Shown: positions 23,874 to 32,015 of the stretch, one piece after another
How positions within the stretch are numbered: the first letter of the stretch is position 1
Layout: each line of letters opens with the position of its first letter
Origin: JAGXQV01 sp964451375
GTDB taxonomy: Bacteria; Pseudomonadota; Gammaproteobacteria; Burkholderiales; Sulfuricellaceae
Reading direction: 5' to 3'
Assembly: GCA_964451375.1 (NCBI GenBank)
Contig: CAYVIN010000001.1
Location: 1 to 64,000 of the forward strand
DNA: 64,000 bases
Position numbers and translations under genes: made by a program
The notes under the pieces: model-generated
Databases searched by the model: none
Told to the model about the DNA's origin: nothing
Seen by the model: the letters and a program-made list of their open reading frames with translations, nothing else

Positions 23874-25205
23874 ATGACCAACCACACCAAGATTTCCGTC
23901 GATACGCTTATCGACGCGCGCTGGATAGTTCCGGTGGAACCTGACCATCAGGTTCTGGAGCATCATAGCCTTGCCGTTCGTAATGGACGTATTGTTGCAC
24001 TGTTGCCGACTCCCGAGGCCCACGCCGGATATGCGGCAACCCGTCATTTCCGGCTCGATCATCACGTCCTAATTCCCGGTCTGGTCAATCTCCACACCCA
24101 TGCGCCGATGGCCTTGCTGCGTGGTTTGTCCGACGACCTGCCGTTGATGGAATGGCTGAATGGGCATATCTGGCCGGCGGAGGCCAAGCACGTTTCTCCC
24201 GCATTCGTGCATGACGGTGCCATGCTCGCCTGCGCGGAAATGATCCGGGGTGGGGTAACCTGTTTCAATGACATGTATTTCTTCCCCAATGCCGCTGCCG
24301 AAGCGGTGTTGACCGCAAAAATGCGCGCCGCCATCGGCATGATCGCGTTTGAATTTCCCACCGCTTATGCCACCGATGCCGAAGACTACCTGCGCAAGGG
24401 GCTGGATTTCCGCGACGAGTACCTCGGCGAAAACCTGATCACTGCTTGTCTCGCGCCCCACGCCCCATACACGGTGAGCGACGCGACCTTTACCTCCATC
24501 CTCACCTATGCCGAGCAGCTCAACCTCAACATCCACCTGCATCTCCACGAAACACGGGACGAAATCGCTCAAAGCCTGGAAAAGCACCATGCCAGACCGA
24601 TCCAGCGCTTGCGCCACCTCGGCCTGCTCGGTCCCAACCTGATTGCCGTGCATTCGGTTCACGTCAACGACGAGGAAATTGCCCTGCTGGCCGCGCAGGG
24701 CTGCCATATTGCCCACTGCCCGACTTCCAACCTCAAGCTGGCGAGCGGCATTCCGCCGATTGCCAGGATGCTGGAAAAGGGCCTGAACATCGGCCTCGGC
24801 ACTGACGGCGCGGCGAGCAACAACCGCCTCGACCTGTTCGGTGAAATGCGTTTGGCGGCGCTCCTGGCAAAAGGCGCGAGCGGCGACGCCAGCGCCCTGC
24901 CTGCGCATCAGGCGCTGCAAATGGCGACCCTCAACGGCGCACGGGCGCTGGGCTTAGACGAACTGATCGGCTCCCTGAGCGTCGGCAAGTCCGCCGACAT
25001 CACCGCCGTCAGCCTTGCCGAGCTGGAAACCGCCCCGTGTTATGATGTCGTCTCCCATCTGGTGTATGTCGCCGGACGGGAAAACGTATCCCACGTATGG
25101 TGCAACGGCGAGCCGCTTCTCGATGAGCGCCGCCTGACCACCCTGAATTCTCGCGATCTGGCGGCCTCTGCCGCCGTCTGGCAGAAAAAAATCAAGCAAG
25201 GATAA
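23874..25205 (+). CDS. mtaD: 5-methylthioadenosine/S-adenosylhomocysteine deaminase family (TRZ/ATZ hydrolase)
   Basis: The 443-residue amidohydrolase has the metal-binding LVNLHTHAPMALLRG near residue 70, a His at HLHLHET (about 222-228), HSVHVNDEEI (about 260), HCPTSNLKLASG and the final Asp of GTDGAASNN (about 305). These define the zinc deaminase group that acts on methylthioadenosine or S-adenosylhomocysteine; the exact substrate needs testing. It begins 17 bases after the ompA terminator and was probably once directly coupled to ubiG, from which a MITE now separates it. Confidence 0.92.
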   Translation: MTNHTKISVDTLIDARWIVPVEPDHQVLEHHSLAVRNGRIVALLPTPEAHAGYAATRHFRLDHHVLIPGLVNLHTHAPMALLRGLSDDLPLMEWLNGHIWPAEAKHVSPAFVHDGAMLACAEMIRGGVTCFNDMYFFPNAAAEAVLTAKMRAAIGMIAFEFPTAYATDAEDYLRKGLDFRDEYLGENLITACLAPHAPYTVSDATFTSILTYAEQLNLNIHLHLHETRDEIAQSLEKHHARPIQRLRHLGLLGPNLIAVHSVHVNDEEIALLAAQGCHIAHCPTSNLKLASGIPPIARMLEKGLNIGLGTDGAASNNRLDLFGEMRLAALLAKGASGDASALPAHQALQMATLNGARALGLDELIGSLSVGKSADITAVSLAELETAPCYDVVSHLVYVAGRENVSHVWCNGEPLLDERRLTTLNSRDLAASAAVWQKKIKQG

Positions 25206-25209
25206 CTAT

Positions 25210-25444
25210 CCTATATTCCTCAGCTGACCGCTTGTTGAGGGGGTAGGTTGTTGGTTCTAAAATGCTTTGTTTAGTATTTACGATTCATCCGTATGGTGAC
25301 AACGCTACAGGTCGGATTGCACGGTTTTTAGGGCGCATGGCTGCGTTGCTCCTCCTCGCAATGGAGCGACCATTACTTGTCGTCGCGCCTTGCCCTACGC
25401 CCTAAAAACCGCACACTCCAACCTGTTCAACTAAGGAATATTGG
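25210..25444 (-). mobile_element. MITE-like non-autonomous element, copy B
   Basis: This 235-bp element is an inverted, diverged copy of that at 12580-12815. Terminal repeats are CCTATATTCCTCAGCTGACC at the left and the complement of CCAATATTCCTTAGTTGAAC at the right. Flanks are ACTAT (25205-25209) and ATTAT (25445-25449), an imperfect 5-base duplication. The internal stem (25322-25337 with 25396-25411) is kept despite sequence changes. It sits between the mtaD stop and ubiG start; its right terminus supplies AAGGA 10 bases before the ubiG ATG. Confidence 0.83.
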
Positions 25445-25447
25445 ATT

Positions 25448-26152
25448 ATGGAAAGCGCCAACGCCGACCAGCAGGAACTCGACAAATTCAACGAACTCGC
25501 TCACCGCTGGTGGGACCCCAACAGCGAATTCAAGCCGCTCCACGACATCAACCCGCTACGCCTGGATTATGTTGACCAGCTTGCTGGCCTGCCCGGCAAA
25601 ATCGTGCTGGATGTCGGTTGCGGCGGCGGTATTCTCGCCGAAAGCATGGCCCAGCGCGGCGCGACGGTCACCGGCATCGACCTCGGCGACAAACCCCTCA
25701 AGGTCGCCAAGCTGCACCTCCTGGAAAGCGGCGCACACGTCGATTACCGGTTGATTGCCGTCGAAGCGTTGGCGAAGGAACAACCCGAGTCCTACGACAT
25801 CGTCACCTGCATGGAAATGCTCGAACACGTTCCCGAGCCGGCCAGCGTGGTGCGCGCCTGCGCCCAACTGGTCAAGCCGGGCGGCCATCTGTTCTTCTCC
25901 ACCCTCAACCGCAACGTCAAATCCTATATGTTCGCCATCGTCGGCGCGGAATACCTGCTCAAGCTCCTGCCGCAGGGCACCCACGACTACGAAAAATTTC
26001 TCAAGCCTTCCGAACTGACCGGCTTTTGCCGTAACGCCGGATTGTCCGTGGAAGGCATGGTGGGCATGAGCTACAACCCTTTCTCCAAGGAATACGCCCT
26101 GGGCAGCGATGTCAGCGTCAACTACATGATTCACTGCATCCGCAATGGTTGA
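25448..26152 (+). CDS. ubiG: Ubiquinone biosynthesis O-methyltransferase
   Basis: UbiG performs both O-methylations of ubiquinone synthesis. The 234-residue protein has the family N-terminus (ELDKFNELAHRWWDPNSEFKPL...NPLRLDYV), SAM motif VLDVGCGGGILAESMA, then CMEMLEHVPEP and FFSTLNRNVKSYM, with GTHDYEKFLKPSEL. ATG 25448 lies immediately after the MITE target duplication; the annotated upstream in-frame extension is element sequence. Its stop overlaps the start of gph by 8 bases. Confidence 0.97.
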   Translation: MESANADQQELDKFNELAHRWWDPNSEFKPLHDINPLRLDYVDQLAGLPGKIVLDVGCGGGILAESMAQRGATVTGIDLGDKPLKVAKLHLLESGAHVDYRLIAVEALAKEQPESYDIVTCMEMLEHVPEPASVVRACAQLVKPGGHLFFSTLNRNVKSYMFAIVGAEYLLKLLPQGTHDYEKFLKPSELTGFCRNAGLSVEGMVGMSYNPFSKEYALGSDVSVNYMIHCIRNG

Positions 26153-26792
26153 AGCGGTATTTTTCGACCTTGACGGCACCCTTGCCGACACCGCCCCGGA
26201 TTTGGGCCACGCCCTCAACCAGGTGCGGCGGCAGCGCGGCATGGAACCGCTGGCCCTGGAAATCCTCCGCCCCTACGCCTCCCACGGCGCGCGCGGCCTG
26301 CTCGAAATCGGCCTCGGGCTGATGCCGGAAGACCCGGATTTCGGCGCCACCCGCCTGGAATTCCTCGCCTATTACGAAGCCAGCCTGTGCCAATACACCA
26401 CGCTCTTCCCCGGCATCGCGGAACTCCTCGCGGGTCTTGAAGAACGCGGCATCCCATGGGGCATCGTCACCAACAAACCGGCGCGCTACACCGATCCCCT
26501 CATGGAACAACTGGGCCTCACCGCCCGCGCTGCGACCATCGTCAGCGGCGACACCTGCGCCCACCCCAAACCCCATCCCGAACCCATGCTCTACGCCTGC
26601 CGCAGCGCCGGTGTCGAGCCGCACAAAAGCCTCTATCTGGGCGACGCCGAACGCGACATCGAAGCCGCCCGCGCTGCCGGAATGCCCGCGCTGGTCGCCC
26701 TCTACGGCTACCTCGACGAGACCGACCGGCCCGATGAATGGCAAGCCGCCGGTACCGTCGCGACCCCCCTCGACGTATTAAATCACCTGTAA
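26145..26792 (+). CDS. gph: Phosphoglycolate phosphatase (HAD superfamily)
   Basis: The 215-residue HAD phosphatase has motif I FFDLDGTLADTAPDL, motif II IVTNKPARYT, motif III in HPKPHPEPMLYA and motif IV YLGDAERDIEAARAAG, with a helical cap between motifs I and II. Gph removes 2-phosphoglycolate; in this neighbourhood (ubiG-gph) a role in clearing phosphorylated by-products is usual. It overlaps ubiG, indicating an operon. Sequence and length are canonical. Confidence 0.93.
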   Translation: MVEAVFFDLDGTLADTAPDLGHALNQVRRQRGMEPLALEILRPYASHGARGLLEIGLGLMPEDPDFGATRLEFLAYYEASLCQYTTLFPGIAELLAGLEERGIPWGIVTNKPARYTDPLMEQLGLTARAATIVSGDTCAHPKPHPEPMLYACRSAGVEPHKSLYLGDAERDIEAARAAGMPALVALYGYLDETDRPDEWQAAGTVATPLDVLNHL

Positions 26793-26817
26793 ACCCGGCG
26801 CTCTGCTAAAATTGCTC

Positions 26818-26847
26818 TTGAACTTTTCCCGATAAGCCGCATCTATC
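26818..26847 (+). promoter_or_regulatory. Candidate ssrA promoter
   Basis: TTGAAC at 26818-26823 and TCTATC at 26842-26847, 18 bases apart, lie 10 bases before the tmRNA 5' end. The same interval holds an inverted repeat CCCGATA/TATCGGG (26828-26850) that overlaps the spacer and -10, and may affect expression. Confidence 0.45.
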
Positions 26848-26857
26848 GGGTGTAACA

Positions 26858-27228
26858 GGGGGCGACCTGGTCTCGACGTGGGTTGCAAAGCAGAGTAGGG
26901 CATACCGAGGTTCAGTCACCTCGTAAAACAGCTGAAAACCAATAGTCGCAAACGACGAAAACTACGCTCTAGCCGCTTAATCGCGCTAGACTCTGCACCG
27001 GTTTGTCTCTGGGCCGGCTTGAAGCCGCAAGGTGGAAAGAGCAGAGTCATTAACAGAGACTCGCGCCAGTCAGTGTCGCTTTGACCGGTGCTAAATCCAA
27101 GGCGGCTCGCCTGATTCCAGCCTGTTCGGTTGGCGTGATGAGGGTTAAAACCAAATAATCGGACTAAGTATGTAGAGCTGCCTGTAGAGGGCTTGCGGAC
27201 GCGGGTTCGATTCCCGCCGCCTCCACCA
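26858..27228 (+). ncRNA. ssrA: Transfer-messenger RNA (tmRNA)
   Basis: This is a one-piece tmRNA. The 5' end GGGGGCGACCTGGTCTCGAC pairs with the 3' end CGCCTCC followed by ACCA, which forms the alanine acceptor stem; a T-arm with GGGTTCGATTCCC lies just before it. The tag reading frame starts with resume codon GCA at 26948-26950, encodes ANDENYALAA and stops with TAA at 26978-26980. tmRNA tags and releases stalled ribosome products. The 3' CCA is encoded and intact, so no integrated element has disrupted it. Confidence 0.98.
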
Positions 27229-27233
27229 ATTAA

Positions 27234-27258
27234 TCGTAACAAAAACAATATGTTACGA
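27234..27258 (+). other. Hairpin after tmRNA
   Basis: An 8-base inverted repeat TCGTAACA/TGTTACGA begins 6 bases after the tmRNA CCA. It may aid 3'-end formation or processing; it has no T-run of its own. Confidence 0.4.
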
Positions 27259-27265
27259 TGCAGAT

Positions 27266-27301
27266 AACCCCGCTTCGTGGCAGCACTGGCGGGGTTTTTT
27301 G
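27266..27301 (+). terminator. Rho-independent terminator of ssrA
   Basis: Stem AACCCCGC/GCGGGGTT with a 15-base loop, followed by TTTTTTGTTTT. It lies about 40 bases after the mature tmRNA end. The rest of 27302-27590 contains no gene that I can support, only a perfect palindrome GCGTTGACCAGTCAACGC at 27386-27403. Confidence 0.85.
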
Positions 27302-27590
27302 TTTTCTAGCTGTTGACCTGTCGAAGTGCTATTTTGGGTGTTTTGCTCAAAATATAGGCAATTTCTCTCTCTGTTCTCTGTTGATGCGTTGACCAGTCAA
27401 CGCCTCTAATCCCCTATTTACGGGCCTTACAGCGATGGAGGTTGGAAACGTAAATTGGTGCCAGAGAGCGACTGAGAGAGAACTTTTGCACCGCGTCGAA
27501 TAGAACTGTCCCATATTTACAATGTGTTGTTGCCAACGGCAGGTTCCTACGAATGCTATACGCAGCCCACCCTTAACCGGAGCGCCCCAA

Positions 27591-27848
27591 ATGCAGACTA
27601 CCCAAGTGCACACCACCCAAATCCTTGAATATCTGAAAAAGAATGGTGAACAATTCGACGCAGAGATCGCCGACGCCATTGGCATCTCGCTGACTGAAAT
27701 GCGCCTCGAGTTGTCGGGCCTTGCTACCCGAGGACAGGTCATGACGTGTCATTCGACGAGGTTTGAAAATGGTTTGAAGTTCGAAGGGATGAAGTGCCGG
27801 TCAGTTGGATATATTCCCCCGCCAGCGCGCGGCAGGAAAACAAACTGA
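27591..27848 (+). CDS. Small winged-helix-like protein
   Basis: The 85-residue product (MQTTQVHTTQILEYLKKNGEQ) has a predicted winged helix-turn-helix: FDAEIADAIGISLTEMRLELSGLATRGQVMTCHSTRFENGLKFEGMKCR. The pattern resembles small MarR/ArsR-like or DNA-binding accessory proteins, but no family is firmly identified. Start 27591 is chosen because the upstream in-frame region (from 27522) lacks protein-like composition. It is followed 33 bases later by the next gene on the same strand. Confidence 0.6.
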   Translation: MQTTQVHTTQILEYLKKNGEQFDAEIADAIGISLTEMRLELSGLATRGQVMTCHSTRFENGLKFEGMKCRSVGYIPPPARGRKTN

Positions 27849-27881
27849 TAGCTGCTATAGGAAAGGCAAGGTGAAAGAACC

Positions 27882-28355
27882 ATGCGTAAACAGATCGTTA
27901 CCCCAGAATCTCAAAATGCCTCAGCCGTCGATCAAGACTGGCTGGACATAGATCAGTTGGCAAAGGTCGAACTCACGTCTGAGGACGCAGCACATCCCAT
28001 AGAGGCTGCGCTGATACCGGGCAATGGTTCGGGTTGGAAAGCAGCCCAGGCAGGCGAACAGGCAATTCGTCTCGTATTTGACGAAGTGCAGCGGATAAGG
28101 CGAATCCAGCTGCATATACATGAAGATCAACAGGCTCGTACCCAGGAATTCGTATTGCGGTGGCTGGAGGAGGGGAGCCAGACCTATCGGGAAATTGTGC
28201 GCCAGCAATACAACTTCAGTCCTCCAGGCATGACCGACGAATTTGAAGACTACACAGTCGACTTGAACGGCGTAAAAGTGCTGGAGCTAAGAATTGTTCC
28301 GGACATCAGTGGTGGTGGCACCGTCGCATCGCTAACACGTCTGCGTATCGCATGA
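27882..28355 (+). CDS. Hypothetical protein with galactose-binding-like beta-sandwich
   Basis: The 157-residue protein has the spacing of a discoidin-like (F5/8 type C) domain: AAHPIEAALIPGNGSGWKAAQAGEQAIRLVFDEVQRIRRIQLHI, then EFVLRWLEEGSQTYREIVRQQYNFSPPG and DLNGVKVLELRIVPD. These beta-strand segments match carbohydrate- or ligand-binding sandwich folds, but I see no catalytic residues and no signal peptide. The ligand is unknown. It is the second gene of a small plus-strand group after tmRNA. Confidence 0.6.
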   Translation: MRKQIVTPESQNASAVDQDWLDIDQLAKVELTSEDAAHPIEAALIPGNGSGWKAAQAGEQAIRLVFDEVQRIRRIQLHIHEDQQARTQEFVLRWLEEGSQTYREIVRQQYNFSPPGMTDEFEDYTVDLNGVKVLELRIVPDISGGGTVASLTRLRIA

Positions 28356-28514
28356 TTGCCTGAACGGCACGGTCGATGGTGAGTTTGTTAAAAGCCTTAG
28401 CTCCTTACTCAGGCTTTGTGGCATGTTGCTATGGAAGTGTGCGTTTTGTCATCGCCATCGGGCATCCCCAGTGCCACTATGAAAACATAAGAAGAGATAA
28501 CTGGGAGTGTCAAA

Positions 28515-28793
28515 ATGACTGACGAAGATTCCAAAGCCTGTGGTGAAGTGGAACTGAATTGCTGGGAATCAACGCGCTGTGGTTTTGAAGAAGGTGGCGA
28601 AAATGCTCTCAAGCACGGCGTCTGCCCGGCTTATCCTGACATGGGGCGGGAATGCACTTCCTTGCAGACTACCCAGTGCAGATTGAGAAGCAGCGAGATC
28701 GCCGGTACTTTTCCGCTGCGGAATAAACGCGATTGCCATAAATGCCGGTTTTATCATCATCTGTTGTCCCAGAAGTATGGGAAACAAACGTAG
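28515..28793 (+). CDS. Cysteine-rich two-CW domain protein
   Basis: The 92-residue protein has the arrangement NCWESTRCGFEEGGENALKHGVCPAYPD...GRECTSL...GTFPLRNKRDCHKCRFY, the layout of two-CW domains found alone or attached to chemoreceptors in environmental proteobacteria. The regularly placed cysteines (C-W-x3-C, VCPA, C-x2-C-x-F-Y) suggest metal or heme binding. Function is unknown. It begins with ATG 28515 and stands alone, convergent with ihfB. Confidence 0.75.
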   Translation: MTDEDSKACGEVELNCWESTRCGFEEGGENALKHGVCPAYPDMGRECTSLQTTQCRLRSSEIAGTFPLRNKRDCHKCRFYHHLLSQKYGKQT

Positions 28794-28810
28794 TGATGTA
28801 ACCGCACGGC

Positions 28811-29089
28811 CTACTTGTCTACACGTTCCCTCAAATCCTTGCCCTGCTTGAAATGGGGGACTCGTTTTTCTGGCACCTGAACTTTTTCACCCGTTCTTGG
28901 ATTTCTAGCGATACGTTCCAATCGCTTGTTCAGACTGAACGAGCCGAATCCCCGAATCTCAATGCGGTCGCCAGAGGCAAGACGCTCAGCCATATGTTCC
29001 AGAATGGATTTGACGATGAGTTCGACATCGCCTGGGGTGAGATGCCGGTGTTTCTCGGTAAGCTTCTGGATAAGTTCGGAACGGGTCAT
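28811..29089 (-). CDS. ihfB: Integration host factor beta subunit
   Basis: The 92-residue protein matches IhfB: MTRSELIQKLTEKHRHLTPGDVELIVKSILEHMAERLASGDRIEIRGFGSFSLNKR, then ARNPRTGEKVQVPEKRVPHFKQGKDLRERV, where RNPxTGE and the proline intercalate in DNA. IHF bends DNA in replication, recombination and phage integration. In most betaproteobacteria ihfB directly follows rpsA; no rpsA is nearby here, and the genes upstream are of a prophage. It may be the chromosomal copy separated by rearrangement or a second copy. Confidence 0.9.
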   Translation of the reverse strand: MTRSELIQKLTEKHRHLTPGDVELIVKSILEHMAERLASGDRIEIRGFGSFSLNKRLERIARNPRTGEKVQVPEKRVPHFKQGKDLRERVDK

Positions 29090-29127
29090 GCGGTGTGAAA
29101 CTAATCAAACCGCGAAGTATAGATTTT

Positions 29128-29241
29128 TCAAGCAGATTTGACTACTTGGGAGTTCTTTGGCTTGGGTATTCTTGGACGGGTAAGCAGCCAGAATGCAACT
29201 GGCAATCCAAATACGAAAGCCAGCGTCAGATAGAGTTCCAT
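29128..29241 (-). CDS. Very small single-pass membrane protein
   Basis: ATG 29241 is preceded by GGGAG at the right distance and encodes 37 residues: MELYLTLAFVFGLPVAFWLLTRPRIP followed by a basic tail. The N-terminal 20 residues form one hydrophobic helix. It lies 38 bases upstream of ihfB on the same strand, a position where lapA-type genes are not expected. It may be a real small protein, but there is no family evidence. Confidence 0.35.
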   Translation of the reverse strand: MELYLTLAFVFGLPVAFWLLTRPRIPKPKNSQVVKSA

Positions 29242-29293
29242 GATTTTCTCCCGCATTTTATTATTCCTCTTTATCGGCACAGGAGGGGGATTT

Positions 29294-29785
29294 TTACCAC
29301 GCTGGTGGTGTGGGATTGAGGCGTTCCAGCAAGCCAACCTGGTCGCCCCAAAAGGTAGGCAAGGGGGTCTTCTTCATTACATCCACCGATACCTTCACCT
29401 TGCCCTGTAAGATGTCTTGCACGAGTTCCGGCGCCAGTAAGGCCAGCTTTAATAACCGGCTGACGTGGGCTTTGTTCAATTCCTCCCACTCGGCAATTTC
29501 AGAAATTGACTTGGCCTTCCCCGAATCCAGCAGCTTCTGCCAGTGATAAGCCAACCCCAACGCCTTCACCAAGGCAGAAACCTGTGCCAGTTTCTTGTCC
29601 TGCCGCTCAGCCTCTGCTTCCTCCTGAAACTGTGCCGGGGCACCCAACGGCGTAATGATTTCCTTCTTCATCCCCCGCTTAACCAGCGTCCAGGGAATAA
29701 TCGTCACCAGACTCACCTCACCGGCGGGCAAGGGAATTTCCCGTGTGATCGCTTTGCCGATAATCGCACTGCCACGTTTGGGCAT
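29294..29785 (-). CDS. KorB/ParB-type HTH protein of recombinase cassette (copy 1)
   Basis: The 163-residue protein contains AYHWQKLLDSGKAKSISEIAEWEELNKAHVSRLLKLALLAPELVQDILQGK, a KorB/ParB-like helix-turn-helix that in many proteobacterial prophages and islands is encoded downstream of a large serine recombinase. Upstream (residues 10-65) is a variable basic segment. It is paralogous to the gene at 29795-30199, which has the same HTH. These proteins may be accessory or directionality factors; experimental proof is lacking. It is the last gene of the leftward operon. Confidence 0.75.
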   Translation of the reverse strand: MPKRGSAIIGKAITREIPLPAGEVSLVTIIPWTLVKRGMKKEIITPLGAPAQFQEEAEAERQDKKLAQVSALVKALGLAYHWQKLLDSGKAKSISEIAEWEELNKAHVSRLLKLALLAPELVQDILQGKVKVSVDVMKKTPLPTFWGDQVGLLERLNPTPPAW

Positions 29786-29794
29786 GTCTCTCTC

Positions 29795-30199
29795 CTATTC
29801 CGCAAATTTGTTGATCAATGCCCGCTGCGCCTGCCACTCCACCGGCAGCGGATTCCGCTGGAACCGCATCAAGGTCAACGTCCGCGGCTGGCACCCGGCG
29901 ATCAACAGGTCGATGATCTCCGGCGCCAGCAGCGTCAGGCGCAACAACTCATTCACCGTCGAATGATGCAGCCCCTCGAGCCGGGCAATCTCCGAACCGC
30001 TTTTGACGATGCCGGTATCAATCAACTTCTGCCAGTAGAACGCTCGCCCCAAGCCGATCAAGAAAGTTGTGTCATGGCTGGGCGGCAAGTTGCCGAGCAT
30101 GCCGATATCTGTGCCCTGTTTTGCATTCCCCGCCAGCGCCACGCGCTGCACCCCACGCCGCCGGAATTCCAGCGGCACAAAAGTCGTACTCTCGCTCAT
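29795..30199 (-). CDS. KorB/ParB-type HTH protein of recombinase cassette (copy 2)
   Basis: The 134-residue protein has RAFYWQKLIDTGIVKSGSEIARLEGLHHSTVNELLRLTLLAPEIIDLLIAG followed by LTLMRFQRNPLPVEWQAQRAL, the ending usually seen in these recombinase partners. Its ATG overlaps the recombinase stop (ATGA at 30196-30199), so the two are coupled. The gene copy at 29294-29785 begins 9 bases downstream. The two differ enough to have separate roles. Confidence 0.78.
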   Translation of the reverse strand: MSESTTFVPLEFRRRGVQRVALAGNAKQGTDIGMLGNLPPSHDTTFLIGLGRAFYWQKLIDTGIVKSGSEIARLEGLHHSTVNELLRLTLLAPEIIDLLIAGCQPRTLTLMRFQRNPLPVEWQAQRALINKFAE

Positions 30200-31572
30200 G
30201 CCGCACCTTCCACATCCAGCAATTCCGCCCCGATGCTGTTCGGCATGAACTCCCCAATCAGTTCCCTCCAGCCCAATTTCCGCCAGACGATTTGTATTCC
30301 CCCGGTAATCAGGTCAACCCGCTCGATCATCAGGTTCACGATGCGGTGCCGCTCGACGGGGAACAACTGTTCCCATACGCCGCCCAATCTCGACATCGCC
30401 ACCACCGCCACGGCTTCATCGATTTCCGGGCAATCCGCTTGCAAGCGGTTCCATACCGCCTGAATGGCTTCCGGGGTGGAGAGGGCCGATTTGACCTGGG
30501 CGACGACGGCTTCCTCGACCGCCTCGGCGGGAATCCGGTCAAAGGATTTGGCTGCCGCACCGAAGCGTTGTTCCGATGGCGACACGTAATAGCGATACTG
30601 CTTACCGTTCTTGCGGGTATAGGTGGGGCGCATCCGCTCGCCGCCAGGTGTAAACAGCAGGCCGCGCAGCAAGGCATCGGTGCGCCCGCGTTGCTTGGTC
30701 TCCAACTCCCGGGTCTTGGCATCGGCGGAAACGATGGCTTGCACTTCCTCCCACAACCCTCGGTCGATGATCGGATCATGCTGACCGGGATACCAGACTC
30801 CCTTGTGGCCGATCTCCCCGACATAGGCCCGATTGCGCAGCACCTTGTAGAGATATTTCTTATCAATACGCTTGCCAGGGAAATAACGACCGTCCTGTGT
30901 CGTCCACGCCTTGGTGGTGATGCCTTCGGTAGTCAGTTGCCGGGCCAGCTCAGTGGTCGAGCGCAGTCTCACGAAATCGGTGAAGATGCGCCGCACTACC
31001 TGGGCTTCTTGGTCTTCGATCACCAGCATGCGATTTAGTACCCCATACCCCAGCGGCGGATGACCACCCATCCACATGCCTTTCTTCTTGGAAGCGGCGA
31101 TCTTGTCGCGAATGCGCTCGCCAGTCACTTCCCGCTCGAACTGGGCGAAGGACAGCAGAATGTTCAAGGTCAGCCGGCCCATCGACGTGGTGGTATTGAA
31201 CTGCTGAGTGACGGAAACAAAGGTCACGCCATGCTGATCGAACAGCTCGACCATCTTGGCGAAATCCGCCAAGCTGCGTGACAGCCGGTCAATCTTGTAA
31301 ACCACCACCACATCGATCTTGGCGGCCACGATATCTGCCATCAGGCGTTTGAGGCCGGGGCGCTCCATGTTGCCGCCCGAATAGGCCGGATCGTCGTAAT
31401 CGTCGGCCACCGGAATCCAACCCTCGTTGCGCTGACTGGCGATGAAGGCTTGCCCTGCATCGCGCTGAGCGTCGATGGAGTTGTATTCCTGCTCGAGGCC
31501 TTCCTCGCTGGACTTGCGGGTATAGACCGCGCAGCGCTTGCGCACGGTAATAGCGGTGAGTGGCGCATTCAT
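30196..31572 (-). CDS. Large serine recombinase (phage integrase)
   Basis: The 458-residue recombinase has the catalytic domain AVYTRKSSEEG (Ser nucleophile in TRKSS), then SIDAQRDAGQAFI, DRPGLKRLMADI-type region, VVYKIDRLSRSLADFAKMVE and FNTTTSMGRLTLNILLSFAQFEREVTGERI, followed by a recombinase domain (GHPPLGYGVLNRML...), but without the long coiled coil and cysteines of the classic zinc ribbon. It would integrate the element by Ser-linked strand exchange. Start 31572 overlaps the stop of the DUF2924 gene (ATGA). Confidence 0.93.
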   Translation of the reverse strand: MNAPLTAITVRKRCAVYTRKSSEEGLEQEYNSIDAQRDAGQAFIASQRNEGWIPVADDYDDPAYSGGNMERPGLKRLMADIVAAKIDVVVVYKIDRLSRSLADFAKMVELFDQHGVTFVSVTQQFNTTTSMGRLTLNILLSFAQFEREVTGERIRDKIAASKKKGMWMGGHPPLGYGVLNRMLVIEDQEAQVVRRIFTDFVRLRSTTELARQLTTEGITTKAWTTQDGRYFPGKRIDKKYLYKVLRNRAYVGEIGHKGVWYPGQHDPIIDRGLWEEVQAIVSADAKTRELETKQRGRTDALLRGLLFTPGGERMRPTYTRKNGKQYRYYVSPSEQRFGAAAKSFDRIPAEAVEEAVVAQVKSALSTPEAIQAVWNRLQADCPEIDEAVAVVAMSRLGGVWEQLFPVERHRIVNLMIERVDLITGGIQIVWRKLGWRELIGEFMPNSIGAELLDVEGAA

Positions 31573-32015
31573 TTGCCACCTCGCAATCCAAAGAACACCG
31601 GCCCACTCCACGGTGTGCCGGTGATATGCCGGGCAATTGCCGACAGGCTTTTGAAGGTCTTGCCGGCATAGTCATACATACCCGAAGCAGTGACCGTGAC
31701 GCGATGTTCCTGGTTGCCGAACTCGCGGATAAGCACCGTACCGGGAGCCAGGACGATCTCCTGGCGGGAACTGCGTGCCTTAATCTTGGAATGCTGTGCA
31801 CCGATGCCGGCGAGTCGCTCGGCGGTCGCCGCCGATAAACCGCCGTAGGCTTCCTCCTGCAACTTATAGGCAATCCGCGATTCCAGATACTCGCGGTTGG
31901 TATTCTCTGGGCGGCGCGGGAAATAGGTATCCCACAGCGACCACAACTCGGCGGTGGGTAATTCCGGCAGGCTCGCCACGCGGGCAGCGATGGAAAGGTT
32001 GGACTCGGTCATCAT
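31569..32015 (-). CDS. DUF2924 domain protein
   Basis: The 148-residue protein carries the DUF2924 core: ASLPELPTAELWSLWDTYFPRRPENTNREYLESRIAYKLQEEAYGGLS, then APGTVLIREFGNQEHRVTVTASGMYDYAGKTFKSLSAIARHITGTPWSGPVFFGL. DUF2924 genes precede large serine recombinases in many proteobacterial prophages; their function is unknown. The C-terminal domain resembles DNA-associated sequences. ATG 32015 (or 32012) follows AAGGAG, and the gene overlaps both neighbours by ATGA. Confidence 0.9.
   Translation of the reverse strand: MMTESNLSIAARVASLPELPTAELWSLWDTYFPRRPENTNREYLESRIAYKLQEEAYGGLSAATAERLAGIGAQHSKIKARSSRQEIVLAPGTVLIREFGNQEHRVTVTASGMYDYAGKTFKSLSAIARHITGTPWSGPVFFGLRGGK

Noticed and set aside
26858..27228. 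tmRNA as the prophage attachment site
   Set aside because: tmRNA is intact and the recombinase is of the serine type, 3 kb away with ihfB between; no repeat of the tmRNA 3' end was seen.
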